The notes: generated by a model from the sequence alone, not told the origin. A DNA stretch of 64,000 nucleotides from Adiantum capillus-veneris (GCA_014529385.2 CM043953.1:91271842-91335841), one strand, 5' to 3'. Positions 37,858-48,900 are shown, numbered from the stretch's first letter. Made by a program: numbers and translations.

Positions 37858-37905
37858 TTGTTTGTTTCGCAAACACAATTGTGAGTGGATGTATTGAATT
37901 CTCCA
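37858..37905 (-). mobile_element. Possible second LINE 3'-end fragment
   Basis: TTTGTTTCGCAAACACAATT then GTGAGTGGATGTATT parallels the insert at 36681, with palindrome CACAATTGTG at 37874-37883. No target duplication was recognised. Confidence 0.4.
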
Positions 37906-38022
37906 TAAAAAAATTGTACAAAGTAACCTCAAGATCGTGTCTACTTTGACAACACACTATTTTATGTTCATGTCTTTAAAATAACTTAATCATTCAAATG
38001 CTTTGAGTTTTTTTTGGCCAAT

Positions 38023-38100
38023 CTCATAATATGTGAGAGATTATAAAAGAACCAACCATTACATCTGCACCATGGTCAATTTGAGCCATGGCAATATAAA
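38023..38100 (-). other. LINE 3' end with stem-loop
   Basis: On the minus strand a near-palindrome (CTCACATATTATGAG, 38023-38037) lies just before GGCC and an A-run (to 38011). The same arrangement occurs in the tails at 36.7 and 37.9 kb. Confidence 0.55.
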
Positions 38101-38439
38101 TTCCAATGGAAACTGATAAACTGAATAAGCCCCAACCCCACAACCATCATAGACCTGACGGTAACAATTACCCAATTCCACTTGTTAGATGTCTTGATTT
38201 TTCCAATCCCAAAAATAGTTTTCATGCTATCTTGGATACTATCTACATAACTAGCTCCCGAGAGGTCCTAGGCGAAGACCTGGCCATTCTTGGCCTTCCA
38301 CACATGGGAGAAAAAGAAAAGTCTAAGAACCTGAGTACATATTAAAATCAATTGGCTTTTTTATCCCTTTCTTTCTAAGGAGCATATCATTCTTGGAAAA
38401 GCAATCTTCTAAGTCCTTTGAATCATGGTGCACATGTCA

Positions 38440-38900
38440 CCTGTAAGGCCTCTAACCCCGAGCATTCCTAGGGTAAGGGTGGCAGGTTCTCCCTAGTAGT
38501 TTTGCAACCTTAACACCTATCAAAGCCGATATCACGAGCTAAGATCTTGTCACCTGTTGGCAAGGCCCCCCATAACACCTTCCATAGAAGGATCTTCATT
38601 GACAAGGGAAATTGAGGGTTCCAAATGTTCTTTGTAGCCACCAACCACCGAGCCTTTGGCCATTTCTTGCCCCACTGTTTCTTGAGAGAGGGGCAAACAA
38701 GTCTGCCTTGTGCATAAGACCTAGGTATATGCCCTTAGTGTGTGATTTGAGAAAGTGGCTACTCTGTGGCCAACGCCAGGCTTTCCATTCAAAGTTGGGT
38801 GCACTAAGGGGCAGTAGCATTTCCAGAACTTTGTTGATTAATAGCCCCGGGGATTCACTCTATATACAAAATGAGACGCCACCTGCGAGCAAATAACTTC
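38440..38900 (-). pseudogene. LINE ORF2 zf-RVT region
   Basis: Minus-strand sequence near 38600-38560 reads with changes of frame as FxWKVLWGALPTGDK-like, the usual start of the plant zf-RVT domain. Upstream, 38596-38820 is open for 74 codons. The cysteine/histidine pattern is not intact. It corresponds to the fragment at 34555-35150. Confidence 0.5.
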
Positions 38901-39041
38901 GATAAAACCCTTATATATGACTCATATTAGGGAATATGACTCCCCTTTTTACTTTTATACAACAAGCAATGAAGATAACTATCATACCCCTATCTTACAT
39001 ATAAAATTTAGGTGTCACATGATCTAACTGAGTAAAACTAA

Positions 39042-39356
39042 TCAAAGAGTATGTAGAATAGTGACTGGCAATGTACTAAGGAACCACTTTTGTTGATAAC
39101 TAGATGTCGCTTCAATGAGTCTTTGTTTGACTTTCAAACCATGTGCCCGATCAGCCTGCACTTTGGCTACTCGTCCAATTTCGATCCATCCAAAGCTGGT
39201 GTAAATCAACCCTTGACCTGCTCCAAATCCGTCTTTATCTATGATCGGCTTGATGCAAATTTGACGTGTGACCTGATTAAAAACTTCCCCAAAATTCATC
39301 AGAGTTCTAGTGCACACTGGTGACCAACTGTTACAAAAGTAATCAACCCGGGTCAC
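39042..39356 (-). pseudogene. Unrecognised 104-codon frame inside the LINE
   Basis: An open minus-strand frame with the phrase GFGAGQGLIYTSFGWIEIG lies between the RT thumb and zf-RVT parts of the LINE. It is next to a 17-C run (39361-39377), which probably marks a frameshift. It could be LINE C-terminal sequence or a separate insertion; I recognise no family. Confidence 0.25.
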
Positions 39357-39360
39357 GTTA

Positions 39361-39377
39361 CCCCCCCCCCCCCCCCC
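39361..39377. repeat. Poly-C tract
   Basis: 17 consecutive C. Confidence 0.9.
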
Positions 39378-39878
39378 TATTTTTAAGCTTGAGAGATAAA
39401 CTTGGGGGCCTGCCCCTAACTTATATGCTTATGTAACTTGTAAAAAAAAAACCCCTCCCTTGCACTTACGTGGTGCGATAAGTTTTTCACGGTGAATCCC
39501 CCGGGATCAATACCCTCTGTGTGTTCTTAAGGTGAAACTGGGCAGCCACAAGACCTGCCTCTTTCTAGTTCAAGCTGTGTGGGTCAGACGTTGAAGTCCT
39601 TTGTCATTCACCTTTCTACCAATACCCTCCAATATGGGTTCAAAAGTATCCCAATAGCTCAAGAGAGCCAAGGGGACCATACTATTATAGAGTTCTAGAA
39701 GTATATGGTAATCTCCCCCCACTCCAAAACATCCGTTGCTCTATTTCACTTGCACGCCAACTCATTTGTTGTGCCGCTCATCCTAAATCTGGTCCACTAA
39801 GGGGCAAGCTGTTTGTCATGAACCTCAATCCCTTTCCACTCCCCCCCTTCAGAGTAGAGCTTCACATGGTCCATCATA

Positions 39879-40085
39879 TCATAGGTCATAATAGTCCACA
39901 CCTAATCTTGTTTTGCAATTGAGACCACAAACTTGGCACAAAGGGCATGTGCATGAATGGCAAGGTTGAGGATACCTACCCCAACCTTGCTCTACTGGTC
40001 TAGTGACAATGTCCCATTTTGCCCATTGCCAAGGCATCAAGGCTTTGGTTTTATTTTTCCATAAGAATCTTTTAATTGGTTTCAA
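39879..40085 (-). pseudogene. LINE RT thumb segment
   Basis: The frame starts IKRFLWKNKTKALMPWQWAKWD and continues VTRPVEQG. This matches the conserved FLWxxxxxxxxxxxVxWDxVCxPKxxGGLG stretch of plant LINE reverse transcriptases just C-terminal to the palm. A frameshift follows within the GG.G part. Confidence 0.75.
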
Positions 40086-40379
40086 GAACTCTTTCTAGTT
40101 ACTTTTGGCTATTTTAAGGAGTGGGATAGTAAAGGCAATGTAAAAGGGATCATAAAGGAGCTGATCACTTTGACTTGGCTTGGGAAAGGCAAAAGCACAT
40201 ACTCCCATCTTCTTACCTTTCTCTTGACCTTTTCTAAGACCCCCTAGAATCTTTTGTCTCTACATTAAGACCACCCCTAAGGGGGCTCCAAGATGCCAAA
40301 ATATCTTACCTTTTGAGACAATCTCCGCTGTCAAAAAAGATGGGTGAATAAGTCTTTCTCCAACGGCGAAACCAACCTT

Positions 40380-41290
40380 GATTTTTCAATATTGCACTTT
40401 CCCAGGAAACATCAAAAGTCTTCACAATCTCAAGAGCCTTTCAAACTACTTGGGGGCAAGCTTTTAAGAAGAGGAGTGAGTCATCCGCAAATAACTCCAC
40501 CAAGAGTTGGTTGTTACCGGGCAGGGCCAACCCTTATATCTCCCCTTTTGTAGCACAATCTTTGAGCATGCAAGTGCGAGCCAATGTAAAACAACAAGGG
40601 GGAGTCCCTATTTGATTGATCTTTTGACTTCAAAAGATCCTACAATTATATCAATGAATAGAAGCTCAAAGTAGCTACCATCTTCTAGAGTATGGACTAG
40701 ATAACATAGTCGAGACCCAAAGCCAAGCGATTTTATGACATCTTCTATAAACGATGACACAATCCTATCATAGGCCTTGTCTAGGTCTAGCTGCAATATA
40801 ATGCACTCTTGCTTAGTGAGGAACCAATGACATATAAATCATAGATATGGGGTACCTATGGGATAGGCTTTATGATCCCTCTCTTAATGCTAGAATCCAA
40901 AGTCCCTTTGAGCAAGGCTTGGTTAGCCATACTTGTGACAGCAGGGACATTTAGATCATCCCAAAATTCTCTAAAGAATTTTGCAATCAATCCATCCCAA
41001 CCAGGAGACTTCTCCTTTCCTAGAGCTTGCAATGCAAGCGAGCATTCATCCTCCATGAAGGCCTTCTCAAGGAGGTTGGATTCAACATGAGAAATCATCT
41101 TGCTGACACTAGCAAGCAGAGAGGCTTTGGATTCTTCCACCTCCTTAGAGCGAGTCTCATGCCGACTTGGCTCAGATGCTCAAGCATCATCATGGCCATT
41201 TTATCTTGATCCTGTATAGTGTTCCCATCTCCATCTATAAGTGATTGGACACAGCCTCTATTCCTCTTGGTTTTCAAGGACCAAAAAAAG
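40380..41290 (-). pseudogene. LINE reverse transcriptase domain
   Basis: Minus-strand fragments include EKSPGWDGLIAKFFREFW (near 41000, canonical KSPGPDG), LQLDLDKAYDRI (near 40790, motif A with catalytic D) and VELFADDSLLF (FADD box at 40480-40491). The family usually has about 90-100 residues between GIIKPIP (near 40860) and the LDKAYDR motif. Here only some 20 codons separate them, so part of the fingers is deleted. Stops occur between fragments. Identity as L1-type RT is strong. Confidence 0.85.
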
Positions 41291-41337
41291 TGTGCTTGAT
41301 CGGAGGCCCCAGGCTGATGGAAGGTCTCTAGAGAGCA

Positions 41338-41532
41338 CTAAGACCTCCTGAATTCCTTGAGTTTATGGTCAGCAAGGCCAGCTTTAGCCTCCAAACATCT
41401 CTTGTGCTCTTCTTCAAAAGCCGGCCCCACCATTTTTTTGGACATGAGAGCCACTTCATCCTCAAGCTGCTTCATATGCTCATATGGAGCCTTTTTCATT
41501 TTGAGGCCCACGCTTTTGATTGCTTTTTGCAT
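41338..41532 (-). pseudogene. LINE ORF2 linker between endonuclease and RT
   Basis: A 64-codon charged, helical-looking frame (many K, E and L residues) lies between endonuclease and RT in the order typical of plant L1 ORF2. No catalytic motif is expected here. Confidence 0.5.
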
Positions 41533-41673
41533 GCTCTAGGTGAAGATCTCATAGGATTTATGGTTTTTGATCAGAAGCTTCCTAGTTCCTTTGGGAAATT
41601 TTCCCTCCCCTTTGGATTTTTTGAATTTTATGGATAGTGGCAAGTGATAAGAAAGGTTTTTCGATGTTACTAC

Positions 41674-42134
41674 CTATATTTTGATAAGTGATGAAATCCA
41701 ATTGGCATTGTCTGAGCAGTAGCATCTGTCTAACTGGGAAACCATGCAGGCATATTGTAGGCTGGCATACGTAAAACCTGGTGTAAAATTCCACGGGCCA
41801 TCCTCCCACAAGTCCCTCAACAAAAATTTCTCACAAAGGCTCAACCATTTAGATTTCTCCAATCCAGTCTCCAGACTCAAGGAGTTGTTCTATCCTTCAT
41901 CTTCTCCACCATATTGAAGTCTCTAAGCAGGAGCCACTCCCCTTCAATCTGAGTATCTCTAAGGTGCATCCACAACTTGGCTCTATCATTAGAATTACAA
42001 GGGCTATAAATGTTAATAATAGTGAGTGGTTGACCCTCCCATTTGACTCTAACTCCTAAAATGCTCCCAAAGGAATGATCCATGATCACTTTTGACTCAA
42101 GGTCTCTATCCACAGGAGAGAGGACACCACCCAA
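41674..42134 (-). pseudogene. LINE endonuclease domain, partial
   Basis: Two overlapping frames (41877-42134, then 41674-41880) give the middle and end of an APE-type endonuclease: LTIINIYSPCNSNDRAKLW, then GEWLLLRDFNMVE where the family has GDFN (glycine changed to arginine), then further sequence in a shifted frame. The N-terminal third is missing: sequence at 42106-42303 looks like ORF1/ORF2 linker, so an internal deletion is likely. Confidence 0.7.
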
Positions 42135-42927
42135 TCTGTGAGCTTGGAAGATTAATTGTCATAAGAGTCTTTGGGTTGGCATCTTGGAACACTTCGTATA
42201 AGTTGTCATAGGGGATTGGGCTTTTCAGAGGATCTGACAGGGCCACTCTTTGTCCCCTAGTTGCTCTGGCTTGAGATTTAAACCGCTTACATGAAATGTT
42301 CAAAACCTGCTACCTTTCTTGCTCAATGAGGGTGCCAACATAATATTTTGTACCACTAGAGTTGATGAGTTTGGCTTGGATGTGGAGACAAAGAGGTACC
42401 TATAAGTGGCCTTTTTGTATCTATTCTTGGCTTGGGAGGGCTTCACAATGTTCTTGTCATAATAATCAATATCTAATTCTCCTAAATGATTTTCTCATAT
42501 TAAACTGATCATTTAATGTGGGGAAGTGCCAAGGGAGAAAAAGCTAGAATATTGGTTAAGCTAGCAGACCGGCCACAGTAGGGATCCAAAGGAGGGAAAA
42601 TAGGGATCCAAAGGGGGGGCCATCTGCAAAAGAGCCATGTGAAACAATGGGCCAAAAAGACCCTAAGGTTCAGCCCATTAAGACTTCCAAAATGCTAAGG
42701 TTCCAAAATTCAAAGGTTGTGTCCAAAGGTCAACCCTAGGAAAAATTGGATGCTTTGTGTGTGCCCTAAAAGTCTTTGCACATCCCTACATGGGAGGGGG
42801 CGAGCCCCAAAGCTAGGGGATGAGAGAGAAAGCCACACACACACACACAGGCTCCCTTTACACAAAGGGAATGAGGGACACATGTCAGCTCCCTAGGCCA
42901 GATGCCCACAAGGTGTGCCCAGTTCCT

Positions 42928-43253
42928 ATTGGAAGACCCTTGAAGTGGACCAATGAGAATTAAGCTAGAGTAAATCTAGTTTAATTAATTTAAAAACATT
43001 TAATAAAAGAAACCAATGAGAATTAAGTCTCCTAGAAGACTATTGGGCAGTCTCCCAAGGGGTCCAATGAGCATTCAGGAGCCCCATGGCTTGCCTGATT
43101 CCTATTGGCCAGGAGGCAAAGGGGTCCAATGAGAGCTTAGTTTAATTATTTAATTACCTAAAGCTCTCACAAAAGGGGAAAGGGGGGACACATGTCAGAA
43201 GGCTATCACTTATGCTGCTTAATTCCTATTGGCTTGACCTGGGGAGGTCCAAT
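42928..43253. promoter_or_regulatory. Array of inverted CCAAT-box pairs in the LTR
   Basis: Four ATTGG boxes (42928, 43042, 43104, 43228) are each followed by a CCAAT box (42950, 43064, 43126, 43249), 22, 22, 22 and 21 bp later. A fifth CCAAT lies at 43013. CCAAT is the binding core of NF-Y in plants. Regular inverted pairs suggest an enhancer; its activity is inferred. The same array is present in the other LTR copies. Confidence 0.6.
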
Positions 43254-43960
43254 GAGGCAAAAGCCAGACCTAATTAGCAGCTAGGGCTCGCCCAAGAGAG
43301 AGGGGGGGCTGATTTTTGCTTGGCATTGACACACACACTCTCACACTTGACCATGTGTGAAGGGAAAATACTCTATCTCCTCCCAAGCTTTAATGGAGAG
43401 CTCATCACCTACTCCAAGCTTGTGAGATAGAAGCCTACATCAACACTCTCTTGGCATATGGATGCAAATCCAACCAAGAGCCAAGCTTCAATGCATGCTC
43501 ATCTTCTCTACCAAGCTAATTACTAAGCTAAGCTATGCTAATATGAGTGATTATGTGAGGAGATGTACATCTTTCTCGTAAGATACTTCTTTTTCTTCTC
43601 AATCTACTCTCATACCCTGCTAGCTCTCACCATCTTCGAAGGTGTGTGAGGTCTTGGGTCTGAGAACGGGGATAATTCAAGTTGTGTTTGATTAAGTGTT
43701 TTGCTTGGTGTATGAAGCTTCCATCTTCATTGCACTAGCTAGTCTTGAAGGAACACAAAGAATTGTATTGTACAATGTCTCTCTTGATGGGAGAAACCAT
43801 AATACAAAGCCTTTTGGAGGGGGGACCGGCTCCATGCAAATCCGGTCCTCAACTGTTGTCAATAGCTTAATTTCTCTCTCTTTTGAAAGTATTGTCGATG
43901 CTATCTAACTAGGTGTTATGCTTTTTGTTGCTCTCTCCACCCAAGCACTCTTGTAATTCT

Positions 43961-43981
43961 CATTAGGAATCTATTCTAATG
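43961..43981. other. Hairpin near the 3' end of the LTR
   Basis: CATTAG and CTAATG flank a 9-base loop about 65 bp before the LTR end. Comparable hairpins occur in the other LTR families here. Confidence 0.5.
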
Positions 43982-44046
43982 AAATGCCCACTATGTTCAT
44001 GCTAATTTCCGCTACACATAAGATTATAGGCCATTAAATGTTACAT

Positions 44047-44058
44047 TGGTATCAGAGC
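44047..44058 (+). other. Primer-binding site, initiator tRNA-Met
   Basis: TGGTATCAGAGC begins two bases after the 5' LTR, matching the complement of the 3' end of plant initiator tRNA-Met. Confidence 0.92.
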
Positions 44059-44462
44059 TCAAGGTTTCTCTTTTCTTGCTCAAGAAGGGAGGTCCTCAAG
44101 CTAGCTACAAATGGTTGGTATTATTAATTGCCTGTGAGTAAGTAGAATAGGGATTTTTTAGCCTTGCAGTGCGCCTGCCTTTGTGCAGTTAACGGGGCAT
44201 CACCGTCGAGAGCTATGGTCTTAATAGTGGAGTCCTATGGGGCTTGCCTATGGCTTAACCACTATTGAGCTATTAGAAGCTTGACAGGAGCCGGTGCTGT
44301 TTTGGTGTCGAAAGACCCTCTCTTCTATTCCTTGCAATTAATGGTATTCGAGCCGCGGGTACAGTAGCTTGAGTGCTTTTTCTAAAGGGGTAAAGAGGAG
44401 TAGCAACTAGGGCTTGAAGTGCCAAAGTACACCTAAAAAGTTTATACCTAAAAGTTGTTAGA

Positions 44463-45917
44463 ATGGCTGACAATAGTAAAGAGAGTGAAATTAATGTTGA
44501 TAACTTTGATTTTGCTCATGAGCAAGCTACTAATGATGCTTCAATGCTTGTTAACTATCTAGTTTCTAGGCTTCAACAAGCCATGGGCAATCCATCTCTC
44601 CAAAGTGAAGTGCAACGGCAGCTTCGTGCTCACGGAATTCTCCAAGCTCATCACCATGACGAGAGAACACCTAGGAAGCCTCCTTGTGAGACTACCAAAA
44701 GAGGTCTCTCTCCGATTCGGGAAGAAGAAGAGAATCCATATGAAGGGCTCAAGAACTTACTTCTTGATGATGCATCTCCTTCCCAAAGGAGAACTCAAGA
44801 GCCTCCACCGAAGGAACGAGAAAGAAGCGAGTCTCCCGTCACCTCGGCGGAGATGGCTCCACGAAGACGGCGGGCTAAACGCTCTCCATCACCACCAAAG
44901 CGGAGAAGACCATTACACTCTTCTCCACGCCATAATTCAAAGAGGGATGATAAAAAGCAAGAGAAGAAAAAGGCGAGAAAGAGGACACCCTCTTCTCCAT
45001 CTTCTTCATCCTCTTCCTCTTATGAAAGCTATGGTGAAGACGACAAAGATCAAGACAAGAAAAAGGCGAGAAAGAGGTCACCCTCTTCTCCACCTTCTTC
45101 AAATTCTTCATCTTCTGAAGCAAGTGATGGTGCAACTTTTGAACCATCAACAAGAAGAGGCCATAGGAAATCCTATGCCGCATGGAAGAGGTCGTCCAAG
45201 CTGAAGAAATTCAAAGAGGGAGGGAAGAGCATCTCTTTCCTTACCTATGATGGCACCTTGGGTGCTACAGACAAAGTTTTGGCCTTTATCCAGCAATTCG
45301 ATGCGGCGTTTGGAGATGAGGGCTTCACGGAGTCCTCTAAGCTACGCCATGTAGCTATGCACTTTCAAAAGTCTGCCAGACAATGGTGGTCTAGCCTACG
45401 AGCCAACGGTGAAGCTCCACGAACATGGAAGGCTTTAAGAGCTTCCATTATGAAGCAGTTTTTGGCCACCGATGCCAAAGACAAAGTACTCACCGAATGG
45501 CGAAGCTTAAAGCTCTCTCCCAATGAATCCATCCACAAATATGTAGACAAGTTTTGGGACCTACAACTCAAAGCCACTGTCTTCAAAAAGTTGGATTTTG
45601 GAGAGCAAAAGCAACAATTTTGTGCGGGCTTAACCGAAGAAATGGCGGAGTATGTCAACTCCCAAAGGCCACGTACCATATCGGCGGTAATACACCATAC
45701 TATGGTGGCCTCGCGAATCAATTTCCAAACGGGGGGTAAAAGAAATAATAAGCCCCCGGAAAACAAGGGTTCGAATGAGCCTAAGGGGAAGGACAATGTC
45801 CAAAAGTCTCCTAAGGGCAATTCCAACAAAGCTAAAGAGAAGGGAGTTTACAAAGGAAAGAATAAACTCTCTCCTGAAGAGCTTGAGCGTTATCGTAAAG
45901 ATAACCGGTGTTTTTAG
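44463..45917 (+). CDS. Chromovirus gag, truncated by a stop in the zinc knuckle
   Basis: 484 codons from ATG 44463 to TAG 45915. The N-terminus is acidic, followed (about residues 105-240) by a serine/arginine/lysine-rich region with RSPSPPKRRR and two copies of a 31-residue unit (KKARKRTPSSP, KKARKRSPSSP) rich in serine. The retrotransposon gag domain follows (about 255-420; RQWWSSLRANGEAPRTWKA). The C-terminus is basic and ends RYRKDNRCF, where the stop replaces lysine of the CCHC knuckle. Copy 2 reads AAG at this site (61399). The downstream pol is in the same frame, so the element once made one gag-pol polyprotein. Gag packages the RNA and forms the cytoplasmic particle. Confidence 0.93.
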   Translation: MADNSKESEINVDNFDFAHEQATNDASMLVNYLVSRLQQAMGNPSLQSEVQRQLRAHGILQAHHHDERTPRKPPCETTKRGLSPIREEEENPYEGLKNLLLDDASPSQRRTQEPPPKERERSESPVTSAEMAPRRRRAKRSPSPPKRRRPLHSSPRHNSKRDDKKQEKKKARKRTPSSPSSSSSSSYESYGEDDKDQDKKKARKRSPSSPPSSNSSSSEASDGATFEPSTRRGHRKSYAAWKRSSKLKKFKEGGKSISFLTYDGTLGATDKVLAFIQQFDAAFGDEGFTESSKLRHVAMHFQKSARQWWSSLRANGEAPRTWKALRASIMKQFLATDAKDKVLTEWRSLKLSPNESIHKYVDKFWDLQLKATVFKKLDFGEQKQQFCAGLTEEMAEYVNSQRPRTISAVIHHTMVASRINFQTGGKRNNKPPENKGSNEPKGKDNVQKSPKGNSNKAKEKGVYKGKNKLSPEELERYRKDNRCF

Positions 45918-48900
45918 TGCGGCGAACAAGGGCATGCATACCGCGCTTGTCCCCAAAAGAACAACCGCCAAGATCCTCCTAGAGCTTCTTTGGTTGAAAT
46001 CCAAGAGGAGGAGATTCACCAAACTCACCACAAAGGATCTTCTCTATGCCATGCTTGGGGAAAGGTAAGAGAACATGATGCTTTTATTCTCTTTGACCCT
46101 GGTTCTACTCACAATTTCATATCTATGGAGTTAGCCACCAAGCTAGGCATACAATCCTACGAGATGGGAGATATCCTACCCGCAGACAGTGCCTTCAAGG
46201 GGCAAGAAGCTTCAGTCACTCCCTTAATCGGGAAATTGAGGCTTCATGTCCAAGGCTATGTGGACAAAGAGGACTTCTTTATCTCTCCTCTCAAGCGTGA
46301 GGATGTAATCCTAGGGGCACCATGGTTTGACCGCCTGGCTGCCGATGTTAAATTTCCTGAAAGGAGAATCTCCTTTAAGTTCAGGGAAAAGGACATGTAT
46401 ATAGATGCTAAGGAGATGGGTAACACCATCCCCATTGTACATACACCAGCTTTCAACAAGTCAATAAAGAGCTCTATTTCCGTGTACATGATTTTTGTTA
46501 AAGATTCTCAAAATGAACCTAATGCTTTAACAAAAGAAAATAAAAGCAACCAAAAGGAATTAGAGTTATCTAATTTTCTCAAGGGGTTTCAAGATGTTTT
46601 TATTGACGACATCCCTTGTGAGCTACCTCCTAAACGAGGTAATGACGACCATGCAATTGAACTTCTTCCAGGAAGTTCACCGCCTAACAAACCTCCTTAT
46701 AGAGTTTCTCAAGCTCAACAAGAGGAGATTATACGGCAAGTGCATGAGTTAGTTGAGAAGGGCATGGTTAGGCCTAGCTCATCTCCATTTTGCTCACCTG
46801 TGCTATTAGTGCAAAAGAAAGACGGCACATATCGTATGTGTGTCGACTATAGAGCACTAAATAGGATCACTATCAAGAATAGGTTTCCCGTTCCAAGGGT
46901 AGAAGACCTATTTGATAACCTACAAGGATCGACCTACTTCAGTAGGATTGACCTAAAAAGTGGCTATCATCAAATAAGGATAGTTGATCAAGACATTGTA
47001 AAGACCGCATTTCGTACTACATTTGGTCTTTACGAATACATTGTCATGCCTTTTGGCTTGACCAATGCACCAGCCACATTCAACCGCTTGATGGAGAAGC
47101 TGTTCAGGCCTCATCGAACCTTCACTGGAGTGTTCTTTGATGATATTATCATCTACTCTAATTCATTGGAGGAACACAAGCAACATCTCCAGGTAATATT
47201 TCAAGTTTTAAGAGAGAATAAACTTTATGTTAATCGAAAGAAAAGTGAATTTTTCTTGCAAGAGATTCAATATTTAGGTCACATTATCTCTCAAGATGGA
47301 ATCCAAATGGATCCATCCAAGTTAGAGGTAATAAAAGGATGGCCTAAACCAAGGAATCTTCATGAACTAAGAAGCTTTATAGGTATGTGTGCATACTATA
47401 GACGCTTCATAGAAAAGTTCTCACGAATTGCAGGACCATTACATGACCTAACAAAGAAAAATATTAGGTATACGTGGTCTGCTAAGGAGAACAATGCTTT
47501 CGAAAAGCTTAAAGAAAAGCTTATCTCTCAACCTGTGCTTACACTACCGGATCTCTCAAAACCATTTGAGGTCCAATGTGATGTTTGTGGTGATTGCCTT
47601 GGGGCTGTTCTGCTCCAAGAAGGGCACGCCATAGGCTATGAGAGTCGAAGGCTCGACCCTGTTGAGCAAGCTCTAGGCATATACGAAAAAGAACTCCTTG
47701 CAGTTCTACATGCCTTAGACTCATGGAAGCACTATTTATTGGGGATTCCTTTCATTCTGCGAACGGATCACCAAAGTCTTAAGTACTTCATGACGCAGAC
47801 CAAGCTCTCCGACAAACAAATGAGGTGGGCAAATTTTCTTTCGCAATTTCATTTTCATATTGCTCACATTGCTGGCAAGCATAATCAAGTAGCCGATGCA
47901 CTCTCAAGAAGACCGAGAGTGAATGCGGTTTCCATAGCAACTCACAATGATCTATCTTCAATGATAGATGAGTATGCTATTGATCCCGATTTTAGAGATG
48001 TGATTTCAGCCCTTGCATTAGGGAAGAAAGAAGAACCATTTACTTTACAAGATGGTTATCTTCTCTATGGCAATAGACTATGCGTTACTAACTCACTACG
48101 TGAGAAAGTAATGTATGAATCTCATGCTCCCCCATATGCGGGGCATAGAGGGATTCAGTCTACCCTAAAGGAAATTGAAACATATTTCTATTGGCCTACC
48201 ATGAAAGTGAACATACACGAGTATGTTTCCAAATGTGTGGTATGTCAAAAGACAAAATTTGATAGAGGGAAGCAACTTGGATTGCTTCAACGATTGCCAA
48301 TACCTAATTCACCTTGGGAGAGCATATCCATGGATTTTATCTTTGGATTGCCTAAGTCTATCCATGGGAATACGGGAATATGGACGATAGTAGACAGGTT
48401 CAGTAAACAAGCTCATTTTATACCTGTCAAAAAGACTATCAAAGCCCATCAAATGGCAACCCTCTTCATTTCACAAATTTTCAAGTACCATGGCTTGCCA
48501 ATGTCCATAGTGTCGGATAGAGATCCTAGAATGACCAGTAATTTTTGGAAGGGTCTCTTTGAGAATTTAGGAACAAGGCTAAACTTCTCTTCGGCCTATC
48601 ATCCACAAACTGATGGCCAAAGTGAAATAGCTAACCTAACCATTCTTGATCTACTAAAAGCCTATGTAATGGAAGTAGATCAAAGATCCCAATGGGAGAA
48701 GTACTTACCCTTAGTAGAGTATGCTTACAATAACACTGTACATACTTCCACAGGAAAAGCACCTTTCGAGGTAATTGAGGGAAGATCAAAAAGTCCCTTG
48801 CTACTTAAGGTACATGGGAAGATCTTCGCTGCAGATGAGTATAGCCGAGACCTACAAGAATCTTTCCAAAAGATTAAGGATGCTATCTCTATCTCACAGC

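Larger units (their letters stand above)
38011..42454 (-). mobile_element. L1-type LINE, ORF2 part (3' segment), interrupted
   Basis: Minus-strand fragments run in the order endonuclease, RT, thumb, zf-RVT, 3' tail with an A-run, from 42454 down to 38011. The 5' part, with ORF1, continues at 51361-52230 on the other side of a chromovirus. The target duplication GTTCT on each side of the chromovirus shows the two LINE parts were once joined. Many frameshifts and stops make it inactive. Confidence 0.85.
42455..44045 (+). repeat. 5' LTR, chromovirus copy 1
   Basis: Begins TGTCATAATAATC and ends AATGTTACA. It contains paired ATTGG/CCAAT boxes (42928-43253), an AC run near 42836-42849 and a hairpin near its 3' end (CATTAG/CTAATG, 43961-43981). 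Confidence 0.97.

Noticed and set aside
43696-43908. 70-codon frame in the chromovirus LTR, also present at 51011-51223 and 59176-59370
   Set aside because: Its repetition only reflects LTR identity. In copy 2 a 2-base insertion in a CT run shifts the frame, so it is not maintained as coding.
44605-45204. 199-codon alternative frame overlapping gag (also 59939-60688)
   Set aside because: It lies over the repetitive SR-rich region of gag in another frame; the gag frame carries the recognisable domain.
45365-46031. Minus-strand frames opposite gag-pol (154 and 133 codons, repeated at 60849-61515)
   Set aside because: Antisense shadows of a strongly coding region, with no recognisable domain.
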